Assembly (NCBI GenBank): GCA_944371605.1
Contig: CALVXU010000005.1
Location: 1-43,569 of the forward strand
Length of the DNA: 43,569 nucleotides
Direction: 5' to 3'
Origin: an uncultured Bacilli bacterium
Lineage (GTDB): Bacteria; Bacillota_I; Bacilli_A; RFN20; CAG-288
In this document: in pieces, positions 8,081-17,900 of the stretch
Layout: each line of letters starts with the position of its first letter
How positions within the stretch are numbered: the first letter of the stretch is position 1
Position numbers and translations under genes: made by a program
The notes under the pieces: model-generated
What the model was told of the DNA's origin: nothing
Seen by the model: only the letters and a program-made list of their open reading frames with translations
The model's database searches: none

Positions 8081-8815
8081 ATGGAAGAAATTACTGGTAT
8101 ATTTCAACTACAAGAGTGGATATCAAATAGCGATAATATCGTTTTCTTTGGTGGGGCAGGTGTTTCAACTGAATCAGGAATTCCTGATTTTAGAAGTGTT
8201 GATGGACTATATAATCAAAAATATAAATATCCGCCTGAAGAAATAATATCTCACGATTTCTTTTTTCAAAACACAAAAGAATTTTATCTATTTTATCGTG
8301 ATAAGATGTTGCTGTTAGACAAAAAACCCAATCCAGCTCATCTTTTCTTGACTGAATTAGAGAAATCAGGAAAATTAAAAGCTATCATCACACAGAATAT
8401 TGATGGACTGCATCAAAAAGCGGGTTCTGAAAATGTGTATGAATTGCATGGAACAATCCATTCCAATCATTGCTTGAAATGTCATAAATATTTTGATGCT
8501 GAATATATTAAAAGCAGTGACACAATCATTCCCTATTGTGATGAATGCGGAGGACTTATCAAACCAGATGTGGTTCTTTATGGCGAAGGATTAGATGAAA
8601 CCCTGCTTATGAAGTCTTTAAAAGCGATTTATGATGCTGACTTGTTTATCATCGCTGGTACTTCATTAGTTGTGAATCCGGCGGCTAGCCTTGTTTATTA
8701 TTATCGGGGAAATAAGATGGTTCTGATAAATAAAACAGAAAATGCCATTGATAAAAAGGCAAATCTTGTTTTTCATCATCCAGTCGGTGATTTGTTTAGG
8801 AGGTTACATCTATGA
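8081..8815 (+). CDS. Sirtuin, NAD+-dependent protein deacylase (SIR2 family)
   Basis: A 244-residue, normal-length bacterial sirtuin that removes acyl groups from lysine using NAD+. All core motifs are present: GAGVSTESGIPDFR (about 25-38, NAD binding), TQNIDGLH (about 104-111), the ELHG catalytic histidine, two CxxC zinc pairs (CLKC and CDEC), VVLYGE, and GTSLVVNPA. It is therefore the catalytic zinc-ribbon type, not the shorter SIR2 domain of phage-defence proteins. The start follows AGAGG by 5 bases. The stop overlaps the next start (ATGA), making it the first gene of a tightly coupled operon running to 18318. Substrates are unknown; the neighbours are possible targets (inference). Confidence 0.93.
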   Translation: MEEITGIFQLQEWISNSDNIVFFGGAGVSTESGIPDFRSVDGLYNQKYKYPPEEIISHDFFFQNTKEFYLFYRDKMLLLDKKPNPAHLFLTELEKSGKLKAIITQNIDGLHQKAGSENVYELHGTIHSNHCLKCHKYFDAEYIKSSDTIIPYCDECGGLIKPDVVLYGEGLDETLLMKSLKAIYDADLFIIAGTSLVVNPAASLVYYYRGNKMVLINKTENAIDKKANLVFHHPVGDLFRRLHL

Positions 8816-9288
8816 AGGAATTGGATGAAATTTTTTACAAATTAGATGATGTCTCTTCAAAATATTATTGCGGATCGGCTTGCTTTTTAAGCTTGATCGC
8901 ACTCTGTCACTTTTACAAAGACAAAATTGCTGGAGTGAAAAATGAATTTTCTTTGATAGAAAAGAAAGCTGATCTTCTTATGAAAAATGATGCTGAACTA
9001 TTCAGCTTGACTAGAAAAAAAGAAATTTCGACTTCTGAATGGGAATTTGTAGGAGAAGCGATCAGTGATTATGGATCAGTCATCGCGAATTTAAACGATA
9101 TATTAAATGTTATTCATGATGATAAAATAGAAAAAATATTTAAAGATTATCTTATTTTTATCTCAAGGCTTTGTCGGTATAATTGTGCTTATTTCTATGA
9201 AGTGACAGATGTTCCCGAGAATGTTCTTACTATTATCAATTCAGCTTTGATAGAAATACAGAGGGATTACAAAAATGAAAACTATTAG
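8812..9288 (+). CDS. Unknown helical protein, resembles a short cyclodeaminase/cyclohydrolase (FTCD_C) domain
   Basis: A 158-residue, predicted all-helical protein whose ATGA start overlaps the sirtuin stop. Its pattern recalls FTCD_C proteins (formiminotetrahydrofolate cyclodeaminase, FchA): a small-residue N-terminal turn (YCGSACFLSLIALCHFY at the place of the family's GGGSAAA helix), a charged helix ending in an acidic DAELFSL (family: DAxAF), and TDVPENVLTIINSAL (family: EVPLEVA...). It is shorter than FTCD_C (about 180-210 residues) and lacks the later SDAG segment, so it may not be catalytic. The resemblance is by eye only. The product could equally be an unrelated helical protein. Confidence 0.45.
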   Translation: MKELDEIFYKLDDVSSKYYCGSACFLSLIALCHFYKDKIAGVKNEFSLIEKKADLLMKNDAELFSLTRKKEISTSEWEFVGEAISDYGSVIANLNDILNVIHDDKIEKIFKDYLIFISRLCRYNCAYFYEVTDVPENVLTIINSALIEIQRDYKNENY

Positions 9289-9649
9289 CGATTATTATGA
9301 GAAAGAAGAGTTGACGACAAGCGAGATGATTATGCTTGTACTTTTACCAATAATCAAATTTGCTAAAAAAACTATAATGCAAAAAGAAAATGGAAAAGCA
9401 CCTTTTCCATCTGATTATGATTTTGCAAAAACATTAAGCGAGTTAAAGCAGATTGATGATGAATTGACTACTTCTTTGTTTCAAGATTCTGAACTATCTT
9501 CTGAAAAAATAAATATTTATATCTCTAAAACAAATTTAATTATTGAAAAGACAAATCAATATTTAAAAAACAAATCATTAAAAGATGATTTCAAATGGAT
9601 GCATGATACATTAAATAATATATTTAGCATCAACACTGTTAAAGAATAA
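9275..9649 (+). CDS. Hypothetical small helical protein
   Basis: A 124-residue protein whose start lies 14 bp inside the preceding gene, so it is probably translated by coupling. The composition is helical and Lys/Glu-rich, with one short hydrophobic stretch (MIMLVLLPIIKFA, about 18-30) that is too short and charged at its ends for a secure membrane segment. No known motif was recognised. Context only: it is the third gene of the sirtuin operon. Confidence 0.6.
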   Translation: MKTISDYYEKEELTTSEMIMLVLLPIIKFAKKTIMQKENGKAPFPSDYDFAKTLSELKQIDDELTTSLFQDSELSSEKINIYISKTNLIIEKTNQYLKNKSLKDDFKWMHDTLNNIFSINTVKE

Positions 9650-9665
9650 AAAAGGGGGCTTATTT

Positions 9666-10007
9666 ATGAAAAACTATCCCGAATGGCAAGATAGAAAGGT
9701 ATTGATCGATTTAAGAAATCGTTTTGCTACTTGTTATGAAAATGATGATGGGTCTTTATTTTATATCGAACCACAATTTTACACTTATTTACAAGGTTAT
9801 AAAGCTTTGAGAGAAGAACGTTATCAAGATATTCTCGATCAGATGGATAAGATAGTTAGAAAAAACCGTAAAGTTGTTTTTGTCGGCCAAGATGATAATC
9901 CTCTTGTGGAATGCGAAGGAGCCATTTATCTATCAGCTATGGATATAGCTGATAGTCTGCAAGTTCTTGTAGAAGATAAAAGCCGTGGATCTGATTACGG
10001 AGATTAA
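9666..10007 (+). CDS. Hypothetical small acidic protein
   Basis: A 113-residue protein preceded by a strong AAGGGGG ribosome site 9 bases upstream. No signal peptide or membrane segment is present. It has a mixed alpha/beta look (KVVFVGQDDNPLVECEGAIYLSAMDIADSLQVLV) and a basic middle (DKIVRKNRK). It is not recognised. It sits 2 bp before the metalloprotease gene in the same operon. Confidence 0.65.
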   Translation: MKNYPEWQDRKVLIDLRNRFATCYENDDGSLFYIEPQFYTYLQGYKALREERYQDILDQMDKIVRKNRKVVFVGQDDNPLVECEGAIYLSAMDIADSLQVLVEDKSRGSDYGD

Positions 10008-10009
10008 TA

Positions 10010-11578
10010 ATGAAAAGAAAAGCGATTATCAGTGCTATTGTCTTATCTTTTATATCCTTGGGATTAACGTCATGTGTTTTCTTTTCGGATAATAGCAATC
10101 CTGGAAAAAATTTTGCTTATGATACACCACAATATTCCGCCTCTTATACTTCGGCTAATATGAATAAGGACTATTTAGCTAGCACTATCGGCCAAACTTA
10201 TTTACCTTCTACGGGAGATTCAAGAATCTTAGTCATCCCTGTTCAATTCAGTGATGATGAATTTACTGAATATGAGTTAGAAACTTTGAATAATTCTTTT
10301 TTTGGATCTTCAGAGCAAACAGGTTGGGAATCTGTTTCTTCTTTTTATGAAAAATCGAGTTTTGGTAAATTACAAATTCAAGGTCAGGTCATCAGTCCTA
10401 TAAGTATGAATATGAGCTCTTCTCAATTTGAAACACAAGCGAGCAATTATGATGGCAATTATACTGATCTTCTTTTAGCTGAAATCATGTCTGAATTAGC
10501 ATTAAATGATTCTATCGACTTCAGCGATTTTGATAGTAATAATGATCGTGTGATAGATAGCGTTTGGATGGTTTATTCTTGTTCGTATGATTCAGATTCT
10601 GACATATATTGGGCTTATACCACTTGGTCTCTATATGATACTTCAATTAATGGTTATTATGTTAATCCCTATTCATGGGCTAGTATCGATTTTTTATATG
10701 AGGGGAACTATCACCACGGAAATAAAGAAGTAGTTGATAAAGGTGATGCTCATACATTTATTCATGAAACCGGACATTTATTAGGATTAGATGATTATTA
10801 CTCATATGACAATGATAATCTTATTAATTTTGATACTCCAGTCGGTGGAGTCGATATGATGGATTTTAATATCGGAGATCATTGCTCATTTTCAAAATAT
10901 TTATTAGGATGGGTTGACCCAATTGTGATTACTGAACAATATTTAGCTGAAAATAATTATCAAATTAAATTGCCATCTTTTACTGACACGAGCCAATTTT
11001 TACTTATTCCTGCAGTCGAAAATGGCGAAATAAAATATAACGATACAGCTTTGGATGAGTACCTATTAGTCGAGTATTATACTCCTACTGGATTGAACGA
11101 GCACGATTCTCAAGTGAAGTATACCAATGGACTAAAATCTTATACTAAGCCAGGAATTTTAGTCTATCATGTCAATGCCTCTGTAGGGCGGATTTATGTC
11201 AATTTTGCTGCTACCGTCTCTTGGGATGGCTATGTTTATGATAAATTGCCACCATTGAATTCATTGAGAAGTAACGAAGGATATTATTATATTTTTAGCA
11301 ATACTCGAAGTTATGCTTATTATCAGATGGATGATAGTGAATCTTATTTTTATCGTGGCCGTCTGATCTCATTATTATCTGCACATGGAAGAAAAGTAGA
11401 GGGAAATAAGACCGGCTATGCTAGCAATGTTTGTCTTTATGAAAATGGAGACAAATTTATGTTGGATGGTGGTGTGTATGAAGATTTTATATTTGATGAT
11501 GGAAGTCTTCCACAGTTTGGCTTTGAAGTCAAAAGCACTTCAACTGATTCCTGCACTTTGAGGTTTGAAGCTTTGTGA
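10010..11578 (+). CDS. M6-like secreted zinc metalloprotease, lipoprotein
   Basis: A 522-residue protein with a lipoprotein signal (SFISLGLTSC, Cys22), so it is anchored outside the cell. The mature part starts with a VIPVQFSDDEF strand and an SVSSFYEKSSFGKL segment typical of M6 (immune inhibitor A-like) peptidases. It carries the zinc motif HETGHLLGLDDYY (first His at about residue 252): two His ligands and a catalytic Glu, followed by the family's LGLxDYY. Downstream, VGGVDMMDFNIGDHCSFSKYLLGW matches the M6 DMMD...S.....GW segment that supplies the Met turn. M6 enzymes cut extracellular proteins. The gene overlaps the following giant gene by GTGA, implying coupled translation, although the next product has no signal peptide. 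Confidence 0.88.
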   Translation: MKRKAIISAIVLSFISLGLTSCVFFSDNSNPGKNFAYDTPQYSASYTSANMNKDYLASTIGQTYLPSTGDSRILVIPVQFSDDEFTEYELETLNNSFFGSSEQTGWESVSSFYEKSSFGKLQIQGQVISPISMNMSSSQFETQASNYDGNYTDLLLAEIMSELALNDSIDFSDFDSNNDRVIDSVWMVYSCSYDSDSDIYWAYTTWSLYDTSINGYYVNPYSWASIDFLYEGNYHHGNKEVVDKGDAHTFIHETGHLLGLDDYYSYDNDNLINFDTPVGGVDMMDFNIGDHCSFSKYLLGWVDPIVITEQYLAENNYQIKLPSFTDTSQFLLIPAVENGEIKYNDTALDEYLLVEYYTPTGLNEHDSQVKYTNGLKSYTKPGILVYHVNASVGRIYVNFAATVSWDGYVYDKLPPLNSLRSNEGYYYIFSNTRSYAYYQMDDSESYFYRGRLISLLSAHGRKVEGNKTGYASNVCLYENGDKFMLDGGVYEDFIFDDGSLPQFGFEVKSTSTDSCTLRFEAL

Positions 11579-14500
11579 GTTATCGCTATTTTAAAACCAA
11601 ATCAATCGACCTTTATAATAATCCAGACTATATCGCCGCATATATCGGTTTGAATTTTGTGGCTTTTTTAAATAATAAGCGAGAGATTGTGATGGATATA
11701 GAGGATAGAGAGGCGATTGAAATTCTAGAAGATATTCAAAGAGAAGAGATTTCAAAACTGAGTTTTTTTCCAGTATATGATGGCAAAACATTTACTGACT
11801 TAGATGTTAAAAATAAAATGGTCGCTCATGATGTTTTTGGATTGCCAGATGAGGTTTTCAATAAACTTGATTTAAATAGGAAGATAACAGAACAGATTAA
11901 ATTTGTTAAAGGATTAAAAAGCCTAAAGCATGAAGTGTATCGAGAATTACAATATGACTATGATTCTCCCTACTTTATCGATGACTTTAAATCGTATCTT
12001 TTACATAATGGAATCTATTTCATCAATGATAACATTACAGATATTTTAAAAGATCTTGATAAATCACCTATATTCTTATTGGAAGAACGATATTCTCCTG
12101 AAGTCAAAAAAATCCTTTCTGACTTCAATTATGCTTATTTGCTGATCAATTTTTCTGAAGATGTATTAGTAGATGAAAGACTTCTTTCTTTTCAAAAGTT
12201 CGATCGTTTTTCTTTAAAGAGATTAGTGTATTACTTTATAAATGATGTTTATGATAAAGAGATTGCGGATTTAGTTACCGATAAAAGTGAAAAAAGAAAA
12301 TATATTCATTATCTTAGATATTTTATTTGTTCTTTAATCACTCATCTTTTAGATTGCTATTGCCAATCAAATTCAAATTTTGTTCGCAGTCATCTGTCTT
12401 TCATGACAAAAGAGAAAACGAATGATGAAAAGTTCCCGTTTGTTCTTTCTTCGTTTAATGGCGAAGTCTATTTTGATGTAAAAGGGCGATGCTATTTTGA
12501 TAGGAATGATTTTTTTAGCATCGCATCAAAAGTGAAGAGAGCATTTAAGCTTATTCCTAGTCGTAATAACGTGTTGATATATGCGTATCTGCGCCTACCA
12601 TATCAGGGATTTGACTGTGTTAAAGATAAAAAATTCAAGACACCATCTGAATTCTTAAGCTCGTTGTCATTCACAGATAAAATAACGGCCGGTGTAAGTT
12701 ATTTTGCACCTAAAAGAAATAATTTTTTATATTCTTCTTTATCAGGTCAAAAGGAACATGACTTCACATTTTTTATGAGGCGATTATCGAGTGAAGGAAT
12801 CGATTATTTATCAAAAGATTCACTATATGATTATGATGTTTCTACATCATTAACAATACAGATTATTGGCGATATTAAATCTGAGAGCTTGTCTAACATT
12901 TTTACTAAAAAATATCCTATTAGAACAAATATTTTTAGTATTTACAAATTGTTAAATAATAAAAAAGATTTATCACAATTATACGCTGATGTTAATTTGA
13001 TTGATTCACGATCAAATGAGACATTTTTATCTTATTTCTACGCTTCTTTTTCAGATAGTTCTTTAATGGATACACTCAAAGAATCATTAGAATATTTTCA
13101 TCTGTCTAGTCTCTATAGCGAGCAATTATTAGATTTTTTTAAATATGTTCTCTTTTATCCATTGCGAGTGGTTAAAAATGAGTATGAGCAAGACCGATTA
13201 TTAGCCGATGATAGAATCACGTTATCTTTGCTAGCAGGCTCCGAAAATTATACCGGTGCCTTTGAAACCGATTTACCACTGCCATATGTTAATTATGGTA
13301 CACATTATTGTTCGTTTCAAGAAAACTATTTTTCCACATCTTATCTATGTCTTTGCCAAAAGGAGAGCATTGAAAGAACTATAAACTACTTCACTAAAAC
13401 CTATTATGACACATTTGGTGAAACCGCTGATGAAACTAAATTAAACTCTTATTTATTGTTGTTTTTAGGATTACCCAATAAGGTGAGTTCAACTATTGTT
13501 GATGATAAACCATTGATATCTCAATTACATTTTAAAGAGAATATCTGTCATCTTTGCCAACACACTTATCCACAATATTCTGAAGAGATAGACCCGTACT
13601 CTTTTAGTATACTTAATGATTATTCTATCTATCTTAAGAGCTTAAGTGCTAAATATGGTTTATATCAAGCTCCATATCATATCACTGGAGAGTTGATAAA
13701 AAAGCCTGAAGTCAGCTCATTGTTTGCTTTTGAAAAAGATAAAGCGAAGAAAATTTTATATCCATATATCGATTTGAGAGATAAGAATCTAGTCGCCTAT
13801 GCAGCTACATTTGGTTCATATTTATTCAATTATCGTGAAGTAGACAAATATCTCAATGAGTTTATTGATTTACCAAATGAATATAAATTGCAAGTGATCA
13901 GGCGAAATGTCGGTGATAATTTATCTGATAGGGCATCTCATTCTTTCTTTGATATACTTGATGCTTGTTTTGTTCATGTTAATAAAGCTTATATGATTGA
14001 ATTAGCTAAGGACTTGCTGCCTGTATCTAGCACCATATGTTTGAATTGTGATCACAATTTGAAACTCCCATATCCTTGTATCTATTTAGGCAGAAATTTT
14101 AATGCATATGCTCCAAATTTTGATGGCGAAGTTTTTTATTTTTGTGAATGTGATAAAGAAGCTCTTTTATCTTTATTAAAATACTCTATCGAGATGGTTA
14201 AGAAATCTAACATCTATAAAGATTATTGGACGCCTATTGTTTTGGGTTTCTGCGGTTTACCTTTTTTTGTTGTTAATAAGTATTTAGATTATGATTTTAT
14301 AACTCATACCGCTGAAGACTTCATTCAACAACTGCCATTTAGAAAGAATATTTGCCGAAGGTGCTGTAATATAAGTCACGCAGCTTATTTCGCGCCATTT
14401 TCCAAATGTTATCCATTTAAAAAAGAAAAACAAGCGGAAATCAGTTTCTCGAATAATGGCCTGATCCATGAAGGCGTTTATATTCTCAGTCATCTGAGCT

Positions 14501-14937
14501 TGAATGAAATTGATGTTAAACCTGATTATTTCTATCATTTGTTTGATGATCTTGAATTCAAACTTCCATCACTTATCGTTCTTTCAAATGTTGGAATGGA
14601 ATTCTTGTATCGTTTTTGTATTCTGAGCAAGGATAAACTGGATAATTATATATACGAGTTTTCACTGATTTATAAACAGGCGGACATCATCAACATGATG
14701 AGACAAGTCATTTCTGAGACATTACAAAATGATAACACAGTCATATATCAGTTTTTTACTGCTCCGTCGGTGTTTTCTGCACTTTTAGAAAAGCTGGAAT
14801 ATTTCTTTCCTTCCATAAATTCTTTAGCTAACAACTCTAAATTTGTAGTCGCAAATTGTTTAGCATGTTTTCTGACTTTTATATTAAAGAAAATAATTGA
14901 TTTTCAAGCTGATAAAGAAAAATTAATAGGTGGATAA
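11575..14937 (+). CDS. Giant unknown repeat protein A (four ~270-residue repeats, two with CxC...CxxC)
   Basis: A 1120-residue cytoplasmic-looking protein (no signal peptide or membrane helix) starting at GTG, which overlaps the protease stop (GTGA). I recognise no family. A block of about 100 residues recurs near residues 19, 287, 567 and 830. It has an aromatic opening ([FLY]PY...G..[FY]..[FY]), a D/E-K-rich helix, a [LG]LP turn, and an L.F...I strand. In copies 3 and 4 it holds Cys pairs: SYLCLC with NICHLC, and FYFCEC with NICRRCC, spaced like a zinc knuckle. Copies 1 and 2 lack them. Between blocks lie 160-170 residues of helical, Tyr/Lys/Asp-rich sequence. It is paralogous to the next gene. 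A zinc-binding scaffold is inference. Confidence 0.85.
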   Translation: MSYRYFKTKSIDLYNNPDYIAAYIGLNFVAFLNNKREIVMDIEDREAIEILEDIQREEISKLSFFPVYDGKTFTDLDVKNKMVAHDVFGLPDEVFNKLDLNRKITEQIKFVKGLKSLKHEVYRELQYDYDSPYFIDDFKSYLLHNGIYFINDNITDILKDLDKSPIFLLEERYSPEVKKILSDFNYAYLLINFSEDVLVDERLLSFQKFDRFSLKRLVYYFINDVYDKEIADLVTDKSEKRKYIHYLRYFICSLITHLLDCYCQSNSNFVRSHLSFMTKEKTNDEKFPFVLSSFNGEVYFDVKGRCYFDRNDFFSIASKVKRAFKLIPSRNNVLIYAYLRLPYQGFDCVKDKKFKTPSEFLSSLSFTDKITAGVSYFAPKRNNFLYSSLSGQKEHDFTFFMRRLSSEGIDYLSKDSLYDYDVSTSLTIQIIGDIKSESLSNIFTKKYPIRTNIFSIYKLLNNKKDLSQLYADVNLIDSRSNETFLSYFYASFSDSSLMDTLKESLEYFHLSSLYSEQLLDFFKYVLFYPLRVVKNEYEQDRLLADDRITLSLLAGSENYTGAFETDLPLPYVNYGTHYCSFQENYFSTSYLCLCQKESIERTINYFTKTYYDTFGETADETKLNSYLLLFLGLPNKVSSTIVDDKPLISQLHFKENICHLCQHTYPQYSEEIDPYSFSILNDYSIYLKSLSAKYGLYQAPYHITGELIKKPEVSSLFAFEKDKAKKILYPYIDLRDKNLVAYAATFGSYLFNYREVDKYLNEFIDLPNEYKLQVIRRNVGDNLSDRASHSFFDILDACFVHVNKAYMIELAKDLLPVSSTICLNCDHNLKLPYPCIYLGRNFNAYAPNFDGEVFYFCECDKEALLSLLKYSIEMVKKSNIYKDYWTPIVLGFCGLPFFVVNKYLDYDFITHTAEDFIQQLPFRKNICRRCCNISHAAYFAPFSKCYPFKKEKQAEISFSNNGLIHEGVYILSHLSLNEIDVKPDYFYHLFDDLEFKLPSLIVLSNVGMEFLYRFCILSKDKLDNYIYEFSLIYKQADIINMMRQVISETLQNDNTVIYQFFTAPSVFSALLEKLEYFFPSINSLANNSKFVVANCLACFLTFILKKIIDFQADKEKLIGG

Positions 14938-14940
14938 TCT

Positions 14941-17900
14941 ATGTCTAAAAAATATGTGATGGAAAACAAAAGGCGAGCTTACCAATCGCCATATCCGTAT
15001 GTAGTTTCAAGCAAATATTATGATGTCTTTATCGATGATCAAGATAATTTTCATATGTCTATTGAAGATAAAGAATCATTGATGATTCGTTTTGAGTTCT
15101 TTAAAAAGTTTAAATTTGATATCGAACATTCTGATTTAGATCGTGAAGAAAAAAAGCAGAATGAATTTATGATGTATATACAAGTCATCGGCTTACCACT
15201 TGTCGTGATGACAAAAAAGGATGAAAATGGAGAATTGATTCCTTTAAATCGAGATGAAATCTTAGGGCGGATAAGATTTGAAAGCCATCTATCTAACTAT
15301 GATGATGAGCAAGAAATTAAGAGCGATGTTCTTGCAAGTGATGATGTTTCTACACATCAAGCGGTGAATTATTTGATCACAAAAGGAATTTATTTTCCTG
15401 ATTTATATCGATTGATGGACAAGGTTGATGATGATAATCCTAATTATCAAAAAGTCAAAATTGATATTAAACATTTACCGATATCATATATACAAGATGA
15501 AGAGACGTCAGATAAATTGATCATAGATTTTGTTTCTGAAATACATATGTTAACTAAAGAAGTTTATCTCAATGTTTTTAAGCCATTGGATGATATGACG
15601 ATAGAGGAAAAGTTTGACTATGCATTTGAACCTATTCTGGATAAAAAGACAGAAGAGATCTTAGCGATTAAAGCTTTAAGGACTTACTTTTATAGCATCA
15701 TCAAAAATATGTTAAATCAATTTTATTATAACTATTATGATACAGATCGTTTTTTGTTCGGCACTACTGTATTAGAACATGGTGATGAAAAGCTCAACTC
15801 CGAATATTCATGTCTTTATTATGGCACTCATTTCATCGCTTATGGAAAAAAAGAAAGAGTTTTTTATAAGCAAGATCATAAAATAAAAGAAGATATCATT
15901 TATCAGAATTATTATTTTGATTCAGGTGATAAGAAAGCTATTAAGACAGCTTATGATGCAGTTCATAAGTTCATGGCAAAACATCGAAAATATAGTTATA
16001 TCCCATCAGTCTTTTTGAAGATGATGGGCATGCCATATATCGTTCTTACAAGTTTTGACTATTTTGATTTCGAACAAGCTAATAGTGATGAGTTTATCGC
16101 TTTGCTGAATTTTGAATCTCATATATCATTAGTATCATCTTCGATATTCAAACCATTAGTGTATCCGACTGGTCAAATAGATTTGCAAAAACACCTGCAT
16201 TCTTTTCTACGATTAGGTGGGTATTATTTGACACATTTAGAAAATAAAGGAGTATTTATTTCAAATCCATTCGTTTTATTCCAACCGAGAAACTGGGTAA
16301 CAATCATCAGCGTTCAAAGAGATAAAATTAGGGATAAACAATTAAGTTATTTGATTTCTGGTAAATATAACTTCTATAGGGAAGCAATCATAAATTTACA
16401 AAATTATACACTTCCAGAGACTTTAGAAGAAATCGATAATTCTAGACTGCAATCGATATTAAATAGCGAGACTAAAACTGATCAAATCGATTTTATAAAA
16501 ACTGTGTTTGACCAAATGTCTGAAGGATACACTTTAGAAGAAGCATATCATTCTTTAACTAGTGAATATGATTTCACTTTTGAGGAATTTTATTTGATAA
16601 TTCATGCTGGATTTTTGTTTTTGATTCAGAACAAATATGAAAGCTTAAAACGAAATTATTACCGATATAATGAAAGAAAAGTGCTTGAATATTTCAGCAA
16701 AAAAAGCATTATCTATAATCCTTATTTAGAATATCCTTATATCCATAAGGGATTATATTTTTGCGGATATAGTAAGACACCGCAATCGGAGATATATTTG
16801 GATAAAAGAGATGTTGATAGAATCAATACACTGATCAAAATTTATAAACGATATTCAAGTGTTTATTTTTCATTTGAGGCTTTTGAAAGAGGCATTGATT
16901 TGAAATTTAAAGATGTGAATATCAGTTTATATTTGGGATTACCAAACGATATGAAGGAAGTTAAATTAGATGAAACGGATGAGCTAGCATATCCGTTGGC
17001 AAAGGAAAACATCTCTATTTTTGATGATAATGAATACTTAGAAATAATTAAAAGCGATTCGGAACTTTTAAAAATAAAAATGATATTGATGGGCCTTGAT
17101 GATAAAGTTTTATTAAATTCTTTATATTCATTCAACCCGCCAAGAGCATTATTATTTGAGCTGACAGGAAAGATGAAACGCTTCTTCAATCCTGACAATT
17201 TGATCATTTTTCTCTTGGGAGTACATCTACTATATTTCGATTATTTACCTATCGATATGAAATATGATGCTAATACTTATTTCAATTATTGGATATTAGA
17301 TAAAAAAATCTCTGACCTCAGCAAAAAAGAAGTAGATGATTTGAAAAAATGCCGAGCATATTTTAATGAAATATTATTTTATTATTATCAAAGCAAACTT
17401 GATTTAAATGATTGGTTTTATTTATATAGCTATCTTGAAAATGGTCAAGAAATCTACCCTAGTCCTTTCATGCGCGCAGCACTTGATTTAAAAGAATCGA
17501 AACTATCAGTTAGCGAAGATGATTATCAATTTATTTCTAAAGTTATTGAAGCTTCCGTATTTCTCATACAGCATTTTAAAAACAAAAAATTATATCCTTA
17601 TTTGATTCCATGTTTGACATGCTTGCCTCTCACCGATGAAACTTCATTGGTTAAAGGACTAAAATATAACAAACAAATTACAACTCAAGTGCTTAATAAT
17701 TATAAAATTTCATGCCATAAATATGATTATGCTAAGAAGCCGATTTGTTGTAGTAATATTAAAATGGTAAAATATAGCAGTTATTATTTCACTTTTTCTA
17801 ATCTCTTTTATAACGAGCTGCTAAGAGAAGGATATTTTATATTACCTCATTCTGAATATCGTGATTCTTTTGCTGATAAGAATATTAACAGCAATATTCA

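Noticed and set aside
8081..8815. SIR2 gene as part of a phage-defence system
   Set aside because: It is a full catalytic sirtuin with zinc ribbon and ELHG, unlike defence SIR2 domains, and no defence partner (Argonaute, HerA, TIR) is nearby.
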